Position numbers and translations under genes: made by a program. DNA of 39,475 nucleotides from Schoenoplectus triqueter (lineage: Eukaryota > Streptophyta > Magnoliopsida > Poales > Cyperaceae). Where the stretch lies: positions 1 to 39,475 of the forward strand of contig CAXKVV010000650.1 in the NCBI GenBank assembly GCA_964058805.1. The letters are read 5' to 3'. Shown piece after piece: positions 13,492 through 23,734 of the stretch; within the stretch, counting starts at the first letter, position 1, and each line of letters starts with the position of its first letter. The notes below the pieces were generated by a model that saw nothing but the letters and a program-made list of their open reading frames with translations, was not told the DNA's origin and ran no database searches.

Positions 13492-13500
13492 AAGTCTCTC

Positions 13501-14650
13501 TCATTTTTGATGTTGTCATGTTGCCGACAATTTGATTAACTTATACGCGTCGTGCATCAGGCAGCATTTTTGTCATGAGGGCAATAACAAATTAACATTT
13601 GAAGAGGCCTCGGCTCACATGTGAAAATTATAACTTAGAATCAATGAAAAATACTCAATGAAATTAAGTGACTTCTAAAAAAAATTACTCAATAAAAAAA
13701 ATACTATACTAGGAGGAAAAGGTGCTTTACAGATTTTTCAAATAAACATATATTTTTTTTATTTGTCACAATTGTGTATTATCTAACAAACGAGTCAAAA
13801 TATCCAAGTGATAATGACCAGTTGGCCGTTGCATCCATATTACACAAAATATATAGTGTAAAAGACAAAAACTAGTGTTTAACGCTTTCACTGTTTTGCA
13901 TGGACGGTGTGGTCTTCAGAGATCGAGTCCTGCGTTTTCTTCTAAAAAAGAAGGTGAAAACAAAGCGAAACGAAAATGAGAGACAAGGAGTCTCTTCATA
14001 AAATTATTATGAAGATGATCACCATAACAAACCTATTATTTTTTATTAACAACGTCACATGTCCATGCTTCGTCGTCTCTTCATAAAACTCTCAACTTTT
14101 TCAAATAAAACATCCCCAGAAACCACACATCAGGCAACATTTTCCAGGAACCCACGAATTAACACGACGGTTACAAAATACTGATATCCTCAAAGCTCTT
14201 CCTAACATAGATTAAGATGCGTGCAAAAAGTGAGAATGCTGGACTGTATTAGAATTGGTAGAGACACGAATTCGCATCGCATCAGAATGGATTATCACAG
14301 GTGATTAGTCTCAATTGTCTGTTAAGCTGATTAAGACGCTGTTGCCTGTTGGCGTCAAATTGATTGATCGAAAAACGACTACAGTGGAAGTATTATGTTT
14401 TGGGTAAATATCCCACTGAATATCTACGTGGCGAAAGCATTTATGCTTCAAATTTATTTTCGTCACTGAATTTTTATTTATTCGTTTTCAATCATTAAAT
14501 TTCTATATTTGTCATATTTGATTATTCCGTTAATTTTTTTTATACAAACTTAACAGAATACTTAATATAGTCTCTATATTAAAGTTTAGATACATATTTT
14601 TTCCTTAAAAAAATTAAAAATATGACAACATAATATACAAAATTAAAAAT
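13501..14650. other. Intergenic between the small MULE and the hAT-like MITE
   Basis: AT-rich DNA with no reading frame that looks conserved. I saw no repeats beyond short A/T runs and no RNA gene. Confidence 0.55.
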
Positions 14651-14658
14651 ATTTCCAC

Positions 14659-15052
14659 CAAAGGTGTCAATAGGTCGGGTCGGGTCGGGTCGGGATCAGG
14701 TCGGGTCATATTATTTTATTATTTTTCTTGACCCGACCCGATTAAATTCGCGTAAAAAAATTTTGACTCATACCCAATCCGTTTAAAATAATTAATTATT
14801 TATTAATTATTTTTATATAATTTTAAATAATAAAATATTAATTAATTTATAATTAATCTTAATTAGTGTATAATTAGTATATATTTAAGCTTTAATTAGT
14901 ACTAAATCATAAAATTACTTTAAAAAATATAATTAATCGGGTCGGGTCGGTCGGATCAAAAAAATTAAACCATACCCGACCCATTTATTTTCAGATCATG
15001 TCAAGTAGGGTCAGGTTAACCCATCGAATTAGGTCAATAATTGACACCTCTA
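14659..15052. mobile_element. hAT-like MITE with GGGTC subterminal repeats
   Basis: The ends are inverted: the left reads CAAAGGTGTCAAT and the right, reversed, reads TAGAGGTGTCAAT. Candidate 8-bp duplications are ATTTCCAC (14651-14658) and AATTCCAC (15053-15060), with one mismatch. The 8-bp size and the T/C-A-G-like tip fit the hAT superfamily. Subterminal regions contain clustered GGGTC repeats at both ends in opposite orientation (14674-14707 and about 14938-14955), typical of hAT transposase-binding clusters. The internal sequence is AT-rich and non-coding. Confidence 0.65.
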
Positions 15053-15060
15053 AATTCCAC

Positions 15061-15690
15061 CTATTTTCTTTTTGCAAAAATTAGAAAATTTTCGTATTTT
15101 AAAATATGTATTATTTTCTATGAGCAACAACGTTATTTAGAATATGCATCTTAGCATAATTTTTAAATAAATTGAATAAATAAATGAATATTTTTGTAAT
15201 AATTAAACTATACAAATTAATATATCTTTGGACACAAAATATGAACTTTCAATTATAGTATAATGTTTTTAAATAAAAATCAAGATTATTTCTAACAAAT
15301 AAATTAGATTATTGACAAGAATTATCTTAATAAGCGCTAATATGTTCAATTGTATAAAAATATGCTTGAATAATAAAACAATAATGATTTACTACTAGTC
15401 TTTCATAAAGTTTAAATAAGTATACATATCCATACAATATTATAAGATTTTCATTAAGTTCAATGAAAAATTAACAAAGTGATTAAATATAAATAATCAT
15501 CAGAGTTTGGTAATTAAAAATAGATAAATAAAAATTTAGTCCTTAATATAGATTTAAAGCATAATATAATAACTCCCCACGAAAAAATTATCCATTATGT
15601 TTTTTTTTTTTGTTCTTTTCTTCGGTTCGCTATGATGAGTATGTGCTTCCATTACTCTCCCAAAAAGAATTACAAAATTATTAAGATAAA
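15061..15690. other. Intergenic, AT-rich
   Basis: No gene or structured repeat was recognised. A run of T on the minus strand (complement of 15662-15666) lies about 25 bp downstream of the tRNA 3' end and could terminate RNA polymerase III. Confidence 0.55.
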
Positions 15691-15764
15691 CGACCACAGT
15701 GGGAGTCGAACCCACGACCTTCTGATCCGAAGTCAGACGCGCTAATCCACTGCGCTATGCGGTC
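15691..15764 (-). tRNA. tRNA-Arg, anticodon TCG
   Basis: Read on the minus strand this folds as a full cloverleaf. The acceptor GACCGCA pairs with TGTGGTC and is followed by discriminator G. The D-arm contains AGCGCAGTGGATTAGCGC, with A-box TAGCGCAGTGG. The anticodon stem TCTGA/TCAGA encloses loop CTTCGGA, giving anticodon TCG, which reads CGA. The T-arm contains GGTTCGACTCC, the B-box. There is no intron and CCA is not encoded, as expected for a nuclear tRNA. A T-run follows downstream. The large MULE inserted 116 bp upstream of its 5' end. Confidence 0.97.
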
Positions 15765-15880
15765 ACTTGTGAATTCACATGTTGTCAAATTCTCCCGACG
15801 TAGCAGCTGCCCACTGCCCATACGACCATGTCAATTTCTGAAGCTGCATCTCGTCAACTACAAGTTTAAAACTGTTTTCT

Positions 15881-15968
15881 CAGATTTTATTAAAAATAAT
15901 AATTAATAAAATAATATTATTAATAATAAGAGTGAGAACCTAATATTTTCAAATCTACGAATCAAAAT
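15881..15968 (+). repeat. Left terminal inverted repeat of the MULE
   Basis: Matches the reverse complement of 23735-23813 with indels. Shared blocks are TTTTATTA, AAATAATAATTA, TAAGAGTGA and TACGAATC. It directly follows the 9-bp target duplication. Confidence 0.88.
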
Positions 15969-16078
15969 GCGCCACTGCCAGTGGCGCGTTTGGAAACGCG
16001 CCACTGCCAGTGGCGTCTTTCACAAACGCGCCACTGGCAGTGGCGCGTTTCCTCAGAGACGCCAGTGCCAGTGGCGCC
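15969..16078. repeat. Left subterminal array of four 17-bp palindromes
   Basis: Cores of CGCCACTGSCAGTGGCG lie at 15970-15986, 15999-16015 and 16029-16045. A variant, CGCCAGTGCCAGTGGCG, lies at about 16060-16076. Spacing is about 30 bp, with ACGCG/CGCGT flanks extending the symmetry. This is GC-rich in very AT-rich surroundings and sits immediately before the transposase TATA box. It is a plausible transposase-binding or regulatory site; that role is inferred. Confidence 0.85.
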
Positions 16079-16087
16079 TATCTTTGC

Positions 16088-16095
16088 TATAAATA
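16088..16095 (+). promoter_or_regulatory. TATA box of the MULE transposase gene
   Basis: TATAAATA lies 79 bp upstream of the transposase ATG and just inside the palindrome array. It predicts a start of transcription near 16120 and a 5' UTR of about 50 bases rich in A and C, typical of plant leaders. The transposase would thus be driven from the left element end. Confidence 0.75.
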
Positions 16096-16173
16096 CCCGC
16101 CCCGTCGGTTCATTTATCACAACCACAAAAACAACCAACATCCAATTACAATAAACATCCATTTTTCTTCAAA

Positions 16174-19100
16174 ATGCTACCAGATTTAAATTATAATCCC
16201 GATGAAGAAAATTATACTGCAGAACAACCGAGCGGCAGTAAATTTTTGACGGGAATATTTCCAAACCAGAATGAAACCAATTCCTATCCTACCTACGATC
16301 AAACCAATTCCTATCAAACCTACGATCAAACCAATTCCTATCCAACCCTCGATCAAACCAATTCCTATCAAACCTACGATCAAACCAATTCCTATCCAAC
16401 CCTCGATCAAACCAATTCCTATCCTACCTACGATCAAACCAATTCCTATCAAACCTACGATCAAACCAATTCCTATCCAACCCTCGATCAAACCAATTCC
16501 TATCAAACCTACGATCAAACCAATTCCTATCCAACCCTCGATCAAACCAATTCCTATCAAACCTACGATCAAACCAATTCCTATCCAACCCTCGATCAAA
16601 CCAATTCCTATCAAACCTACGATCAAACCAATTCCTATCCTACCTACGATCAAACCAATTTATATCCGTATCCAGCTATTTACAGTAACAATATAATTTA
16701 TCAACAACCAAACCCAGCGGTGCCACTATATAATTTTTTTGGCGGTAGTAGTAGTACTACGTCTGGCTGTAATTTAGCTGATAATATTGATGACAGAAGT
16801 AGTGTTGATCCAACGATAATGGAATTAAGTGATGATCAGGATGAGCAAGATGATGGCGGTCCGTATTATTCAAATGAAGAAGAAACAGGAGAGGATTACA
16901 CTGACCACTCGGATTTTTCGATCGATGAATCTGAAGATGAGGAAATTCAGAGATGCGATACCACATTGTTAGTTACGGGACGAACTGAGAGACACCATCC
17001 CGTAGAAGCGTTAAATAATTTTGAGATGTTTGACCGTTTAGACGCGAATGAATATCTTTTAGGACTCGATGATGAGTTAGCTGAAAATAGAATATTTGCT
17101 TCTAAATCGGCTTTAAAGTGGGTAATTTGTGATTGGAGTGTTAGGAAAAACGTTCAATGTTGGGTACAAGAAAGTTGTAAAACACGACTTATTATGAAAT
17201 GCAAAGAAGATAGTTGTCCTTGGAGATTATACGCTAGACCTGAAGAGGGCTCGACCACATGGAGGATCATCACAAATAAAAACCCCCACAACTGTAGAAG
17301 ACCACCAGGAGACCGCAAACACTTACAACTCACATCTAATTTGATTGCAGGATGTGTTCGACAACATTTAAAGAAGGATCTCTCTCTAACAGTTCAACAA
17401 ATCGGTATGATTATAGAAACAAAATATCCCGGTGTGGCACCGACATACGGTAAACTTTGGCGTGGCCGAGAAAGAGCAATTGAACAATTATTTGGCACTT
17501 GGGAAGGATCATATACATTGCTTCCACAGATATTGGAGGCGATTGCTCGGACTACTCCAGGTACAAAATTTAAATTATTGACGTGTGATACTTCGGATAA
17601 TAATGTAAAAATGTTTAAATACATAGTTTGGGCTTATGGACCGTGCATTGCAGCGTTTAAACATTTAAGACCCGTTATAACTATTGACGCTGGATTCTTA
17701 TCGGGTCGTTATAAGGGTAGATTATTGATGGCGTGTGGATACGATGCAGAGAATAAAATCATTCCTCTAGCATTTGGAATCGTGGATGCAGAAAATGTGG
17801 ACAATTGGGGTTGGTTCATGCGATGGGTCCGTAATGAAGTGATCCAATGTAATATGAAAATATGTGTTATATCCGACCGTCATAGGGGAATAAAGGGAGT
17901 TTTTGAGCGACCGCATTTGGGATGGTCTGTACAACATGGAGAGGCGGTACACCGGTATTGCATGCAACACGTCGCAGAGAATTTATATAAGGAAGCCGGA
18001 AAAACTGGAAAGAAAGAAGATAATCTCAGAGATGATTTCCGAAGAAGACTAGCGAACAAAAAGAAACCGCGTCGTTTCGTAGAAAGATGGCGAATTTTGA
18101 GGAAATCAAATAGAAAAGCTTATGATTTTTTAAAAAAAGTCGGCAGAAGATTAGAAAATGATGATAAAGAACCTCCTAATTTTGCTTCGTGGGCACAAAC
18201 GTATGATGGAGGACATCGATGGGGTATAATGACCAGCAATGGTTCTGAAGCTCTGAATAGCGTCTTCAGAGTTGAACGAACTTTACCGGTTGCAGCAATT
18301 GTGGAGGGGACATGGTATAAATGTGCTAAATGGTTCGATAAGAGGGAAATGGAAGCAATGAACCTGCATAGAGCATGCAAGCAATGGCCAAAAAAAATTG
18401 ATGACATCTTGGCAAAACGTGACGACAAAGCAGGTTTGTGTTGATATTATTTTACTATATTTTACAAAATTTTTAACATATCGTGATATCTTTTGTATTT
18501 GTTTCAATAATTACAGCTCGTATGAACGTAATTCCACTCGGAACTGCTCGAGGAGAATATGAGGTTCATGTGCTTGGTGAGAGGATCGAGAGTGGAGGGT
18601 ATGGACCGTTCAAGTACACTGTTATAATTTCGAGTGAACGACGCACTCGAGATGACCCACAATTGCCGGAACCGCACTGCACGTGTGATTGTCAAAAACC
18701 TCAACTGACTGGGATACCCTGCTCTCACGTAATTGCTGTATGCCAACATAGAAACTTTGATGTGTACGGTTTCATAGATGAGCGATACAATACAGCTCAC
18801 CTACTGAATACTTGGTCCGGACAATTTCATTGTTACGGTGATCAACAAGTTTGGCCGCCATATCTTGGAGAAACTATAATACCAGATAAAGAATTGATAA
18901 AAATTGGTCAGCGTGCGAAGGTTAGACGTCGAATGGTAATGGATGAGATGGAGGGCAGGATACGGAGTCGAGGTAGAACGAGAAATATACAGTCTTCTGA
19001 AGGTGGGTCATATCGAAGAGATGAAATGAGTCGTGACCCACTTCCAATGGATACATTACAATCAGGACGGCATAGGAGTAGGGCTTCAAGTCCCACAACA

Positions 19101-19415
19101 AACAGAAGAACCCAAACTTCTCGAAATACTTTGCAATCAGCGAGACACTCAACTAGTTATGATCCAAGAGATAACAACAGAATAACTCAAACTGGGCGAG
19201 ATGCCTTACAATCAGCGAGACACTCAACTAGTTATGATCCAAGAGATAACAACAGAATAACTCAAACTTCTCGAGATGCCTTGCAATCAACGAGATTCTC
19301 AACTGGTCATGATCAAGAAAGACAAGCTGTCAATGCTTCAACTAGGGGTGCTAGAGGAAATAATAATTTTGGAGGTAGAATCTTAAATTTTTTCACACGG
19401 AGGAAAAAAAAATGA
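16174..19415 (+). CDS. MULE DDE transposase with WRKY-GCM1-type and SWIM zinc fingers
   Basis: Two exons (16174-18433, 18517-19415) with a GT-AG intron give 1,052 aa; the junction codon GCT is split G|CT. Residues 33-167 are fifteen 9-residue repeats of the type DQTNSYPTL/DQTNSYQTY. An acidic region follows. Next come a zinc-binding module of WRKY-GCM1 type (C343, C348, H372, C374) and the MULE catalytic core: D505 (ITIDAGFLSGRYKG), D568 (VISDRHRGIKG), the C596-x2-H599 motif (RYCMQHVAENL) and E692 (TSNGSEALNS). A SWIM finger C810-x-C812-x9-C822-x-H824 follows (CDCQKPQLTGIPCSH). The C-terminus has 25-aa repeats and a basic KK-rich end that may act as a nuclear signal. All catalytic residues are present, so activity is plausible. 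It would cut and paste elements bearing matching TIRs. Family assignment is firm; activity is inference. Confidence 0.95.
16270..16674 (+). repeat. 27-bp coding minisatellite in the transposase N-terminus
   Basis: Fifteen in-frame 27-bp units encode alternating 9-aa repeats ending PTL, QTY or PTY. The PTL and QTY types largely alternate, so the higher-order unit is 54 bp. Near-identity between units indicates recent expansion. The unit keeps two other frames open too, which creates spurious long frames on both strands. Confidence 0.95.
19108..19318 (+). repeat. 75-bp coding tandem repeat in the transposase C-terminus
   Basis: About 2.7 in-frame copies of a 25-aa unit containing RDALQSARHSTSYDPRDNN and ending ITQT. 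The first two full copies are almost identical and the third has diverged. It precedes the basic C-terminal tail. Confidence 0.9.
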
Positions 19416-19511
19416 TGTTCTATATGTGTGTTGTATATGTGTGTTGTATTTAAGCAAGGTTATGTTCTATATGTGTGTTGTATTTAAGCAAGGTTATGTT
19501 CTATTTAAGCA
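19415..19511. repeat. 34-bp tandem repeat between the convergent genes
   Basis: Units containing ATGTTCTATATGTGTGTTG and TATTTAAGCAAGGTT repeat two to three times directly after the transposase stop codon. AATAAA-rich sequence on both strands follows to 19620. This 220-bp gap must serve as the 3' end for both genes, so the repeat may lie in the transposase 3' UTR. Confidence 0.85.
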
Positions 19512-19638
19512 GAAAATATAACCACAATAAAATAAATAATACAACAATAAAAAAATAACATAGAAAGTCCATAATAAAATAATACAAAAAATACAATATC
19601 CATAATAAAAAAACAACATATAAAAAACAACATATAAA

Positions 19639-22438
19639 CTACTCCTGACGACGCCTAACATATCGACGTGCTCTCGGACGTGTCTGTAAAAATAAAGACG
19701 GTATATCAGTGAGCTGCTTTTTTTTTAAACAATTAATATTGACTAAGTTGTAAAACAAACAACTAACCACGCTAGGTGTATATCGAGGAGGTGGATGAAC
19801 GTCACGCTGCTCCCGACCATGAGCAAGTGGAGTGAAATCTCGTGTCTGTGCAGTCTCTGCAGCATCATCCTGGATATGCGATGACTCTCCAGGCCCGGAA
19901 GGATAACCATACTGGGCTGGATCATAATGCTGGCCGTACTGCGGATCCCATTGCTGGTCGTACTGCGGTACATGATCCATCGGTATCTGCTGGGTCTGTG
20001 AGAAATGCTGAGTGCCGAATGGATCTGAGAACTGTGCACCCGATGGATCGGGAATCTCAGCAGACAACCTAGCAATAACTTCATTCCAATCGTAGTTCTC
20101 AGGCATCTGTTAATACAGTTTAAATCATTTAAATTATGCTATTAATACAGTTCAAATCATTGAAATCAAGGTATACAGTACTTACGTTGTCGAAGAGAGA
20201 CGTGAAGTCAGCAGTCTCATAGGGGAAATGCGGTGGATGAGTAGTGGATGGAGTCGGTGCAGTATCAGTATCACCCGTCGAATCCGGAATAGCATCAATA
20301 TCCGTGGGTAATCCCGCCGCCGTAAGAAGCTCGTCCATCTTATGAGGCATGCCTGCATCCTCAAAATGCCCCTTGCAATCGGCGAGCGAAATCTTGCCAA
20401 ACCGTCTCCATCCCCTAGTGACCGCCCATCGGACCGCCTTCAGTGCACTCTTTGTAACTCTAGCGATCTGTTATACAATGATTACATACATATATTACTT
20501 ATTACCGAATAGTGCATATAGATATATAAATTTTATAAATTTTAATATACCGTGCGCTGTCTGTGAGGTACGTGAGGAATGTAGCCGATGTCAGGGATCT
20601 CCGCTGCTGAAGGTATAGGAGGTACGACATCACTCGGATCAAGTGGAGCGCTAGCGGCTCCATATAAATCATACCACCGTCGATACCTCCTATAGTCCTC
20701 CGCATTCCACTCTTCTTCATCCGGGTCTCGTGGAGGAAGCTCATTCCATATATCTACATACGCCTGATGATGTTGTCTCCAGTTCATATTTTTTTTCTTG
20801 AATCCAAGCGCAGATAATTTCTGATGCTCCTCCACAAATGCCTGTAAAATTAGTTAGTATAATTGTGCAAATAGTTAGTATAAGAAATAATACATATAAA
20901 AATTATAAATGGTAGAATACCTCGGGAAGTGGAGGCGGTACTGACTGAAGTAAGCCGAACTGTCGCCTCACCCGATCCGGATAGTACCACTCTACTATCG
21001 GAAAGTAAATAAGTGGAAGCCGACAAGTATACGAGTCCATAGAATCGTCTACGCATGTCGGCAATAAGTGACGAACCGACTCGTACGGCCTCCAATTGAC
21101 ATGCGTGTCCGACAGCATAATCAGCTGATCCCTCACGTACTTCACACCGACATGTGACGGATTGAGATATCTGTTCTTATCAAGCGTCCATTTCCTATTA
21201 TCAGTTCAAATTATAATTAGTGATTACACATATATTTTCATCGATTGATTGATTATTTTAAATTAAATTATTACCTGCCAAAAGGCGCACAACTATCACG
21301 GTCCGGTGTACCCCAGTCACTGAAAATGAATGCATTTGAGGCAGGTAATGGACGAGCTGGGGGCAAACGCGTCCAACTCCACAACAACAACAAAAGCCAC
21401 GGACCACCAATACTCCTCGTCAGTCCTTGGCATGCCACATCAAGACGCCGATATAAATAACCAAGTACCGCAGCGCCCCAATTTCTTCTCCTACCGAATT
21501 GTAAATCTTCCTGTAAATTAAATATTAGTAATAAAAATATTTAATTATGAAACATAAATTATTTTAAAATCCTTAAAATACTTACCGTCAAAATCGGCAG
21601 AAGAAACGCCGGTACTGAGTCTCCACTGTTGTCGGGGAACATGATACACCCCGCCAACTCCAAAGCAAAACCGATCGCATATTGATTAAGACCCTGCTGA
21701 TCGTCTGCCTCTGGAGCGTGATCAAAGTGGGACCGTAACTCTCGTAGGGAAATAGAACGCCTGTAAAATTTTATATTTAGCTTAATCACAGTTTGTGAAG
21801 GAAAAAAATTAAAATTTTTGTACAGTTTACTAAATTACCTCCCATCTTTGCAGAATGCTGATATATCATCCTGCCCAAATAACTGACGGATGTATGCTGA
21901 AAAATCTCCATCAGTATATCCAATCACTGGCTCACCAATGGTGGATAAACCCCACAGACATGCGACGTCCTAAAAAAAATTATATTACTATTCCATCCTT
22001 TTAATTTTGTAGTTAAATTAATAATATTTTATTATTTACCTCTAGAGTCACGGTCATCTCGCCAAAAGTGAAGTGAAATGTATGAGTTTCTGGCCTCCAA
22101 AACTCTATCAACGCGCTCAATAAACCCGTATCAATCTTTAAGTTACGGGCTTCCGCTTCTTGGACATAAATCTCACGCAATCTGGCGAGATGAAGAAATC
22201 CCATAACTCGCAACCTACTCTGAATGTGCGAGATGTATGGTATCGTGGGACGGTGAGTGCGGAAACGAATGATGTTGTTATCTCTCTGTAATTTTCATTT
22301 CATAATTAGCTTCTCGTATATATGTATTTTATTATTATTTTTAAGAATATAATGTACCTGTGCCTGACTATAATGTGTCCGATGTTTGTCTTCAGGGAGA
22401 TAAATTATGATATTCTCATCTCGTTGCTCGCCTGCCAT
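19639..22438 (-). CDS. Plant mobile domain (PMD) protein, MAIN/MAIL1-like, carried by the MULE
   Basis: Ten exons on the minus strand: 22438-22358, 22285-22040, 21969-21839, 21760-21586, 21510-21275, 21194-20921, 20841-20551, 20467-20186, 20106-19768 and 19683-19639. Every junction is GT-AG and keeps frame, giving 699 aa. The N-terminal half is a plant mobile domain (aminotransferase-like, PF10536 type): [63 protein letters not shown], then [15 protein letters not shown] near residue 360. The C-terminal half is low-complexity, with a Q/Y/D-rich stretch ([15 protein letters not shown]) and a basic end [13 protein letters not shown]. Cellular PMD proteins such as MAIN and MAIL1 act in transcriptional control and transposon silencing; transposon-borne PMD proteins are of unknown role. 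It might aid transposition or counter silencing, which is speculation. An upstream in-frame exon could extend the N-terminus (see findings). Confidence 0.9.
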
Positions 22439-22489
22439 TATCTAGTAAAAAAATTCATTTCATAATTAATTTATAATTATTGTACTACA

Positions 22490-23430
22490 TTTTTAATCTA
22501 TCTATCATATAATTAAATAAACAATAAATTCTACAATAAATTCTACAATTAATCTACACAATTAAATTAAATTATAATTAATCTACATAATTAAATTAAA
22601 TTACATTATAATTAATCTACATAATCAAATTAAATTATAATTAATCTACATAATTAAATTAAGTTATAATTAATCTACACAATTAAATTAAATTCTAATT
22701 AATCTATATAATTAAATTAAATTATAATTAATCTACACAATTAAATTAAATTAAATTATAATTAATCTACATAATTAAATAAACAATAAATTCTACAATA
22801 AATTCTACAATAAATTCTACAATTAATCTACACAATTAAATTAAATTAAATTATAATTAATCTCCACAATTAAATTAAATTAAATTATAATTAATCTACA
22901 TAATTAAATTAAGTTATAATTAATCTACACAATTAAATTAAATTAAATTATAATTAATCTACATAATTAAATAAACAATAAATCTACACAATTAAATTAA
23001 ATTAAATTATAATTAATCTACATAATTAAATTAAGTTATAATTAATCTACACAATTAAATTAAATTAAATTATAATTAATCTACATAATTAAATAAACAA
23101 TAAATTCTACAATAAATTTTATAATTAATCTACAATAAATTCTACAATTAATCTACACAATTAAATTAAATTAAATTATAATTAATCTACACAATTAAAT
23201 TAAATTAAATTATAATTAATCTACACAATTCAATTAAATTAAATTATAATTAATCTACATAATTTCACGTTTAAATTATAATTAATCTACATAATTAGAT
23301 TAAATTATAATTAATCTACATAATTAAATTAAATTAAATTATAATTAATCTACATAATTAAATTAAATTACAATTAATCTACACAATTAAATTAAATTTT
23401 AAATAATCTATACAATTAAATAATATTTAT
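22490..23430. repeat. AT-rich minisatellite in the MULE right arm
   Basis: Over 900 bp are built from irregular units of about 30-45 bp containing TATAATTAATCTACACAATTA and short AAATTAAATT steps, with larger repeated blocks including AACAATAAATTCTACAATA. There is no coding capacity. It appears to sit within a 5' intron of the PMD gene (22442-23440). Confidence 0.9.
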
Positions 23431-23483
23431 AAAAAATTACCTTTAATTGCAAAATCCACAGAAATGCTAGCGTGCGTTTTTTT

Positions 23484-23620
23484 CCTCCGGTTCTCTTCCT
23501 CTCTCTTCCTCTCTTTCTCTCTTCCTCTCTCTTCCTCTCTCTTCCTCTCTTTCTCTCTTCCTCTCTCTTCCTCTCTTTCTCTCTTCCTCTCTCTTTTCTT
23601 TCTATCTTTCTCTCTCCTGT
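23484..23620. repeat. Pyrimidine (CT/CCT) tract, purine-rich on the PMD coding strand
   Basis: Irregular repeats of CTCTCTTCCTCTCT and CTTTCTCTCTTCC. On the minus strand this is a GA-rich tract just downstream of a TATA-like TATATATATA (minus strand, 23649-23660). It either forms the PMD 5' leader or codes an Arg/Glu/Lys-rich N-terminal extension. Confidence 0.85.
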
Positions 23621-23658
23621 CAACAACGCGCAGCGCATCTGCGCGGTGATATATATAT

Positions 23659-23734
23659 AATCGAAACGCGCCACTGCCAGTGGCGCGTTTCCTATTAATA
23701 GGAAACGCGCCACTGGCAGTGGCGCGTTTCGATT
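23659..23734. repeat. Perfect 76-bp palindrome at the right end of the MULE
   Basis: Every base pairs about the centre at 23696/23697 (TATTAATA). Each arm contains one CGCCACTGSCAGTGGCG core (23669-23685 and 23708-23724) flanked by GAAACG/CGTTTC. It is the right-end counterpart of the array at 15969-16078 and could extrude as a cruciform. Confidence 0.97.

Noticed and set aside
15969..16078. CRISPR-like regularly spaced repeats
   Set aside because: Only four copies of a palindrome in a plant transposon end, with no unique spacers and no cas genes; it is a MULE subterminal array.
16186..16696. Long overlapping frames in other phases (GLIGIGLIVG-like on minus, KPIPIKPTI-like on plus)
   Set aside because: They are artefacts of the 27-bp repeat, whose length is a multiple of three and lacks stops in several frames; the acidic, catalytic-domain-containing frame is the real one.
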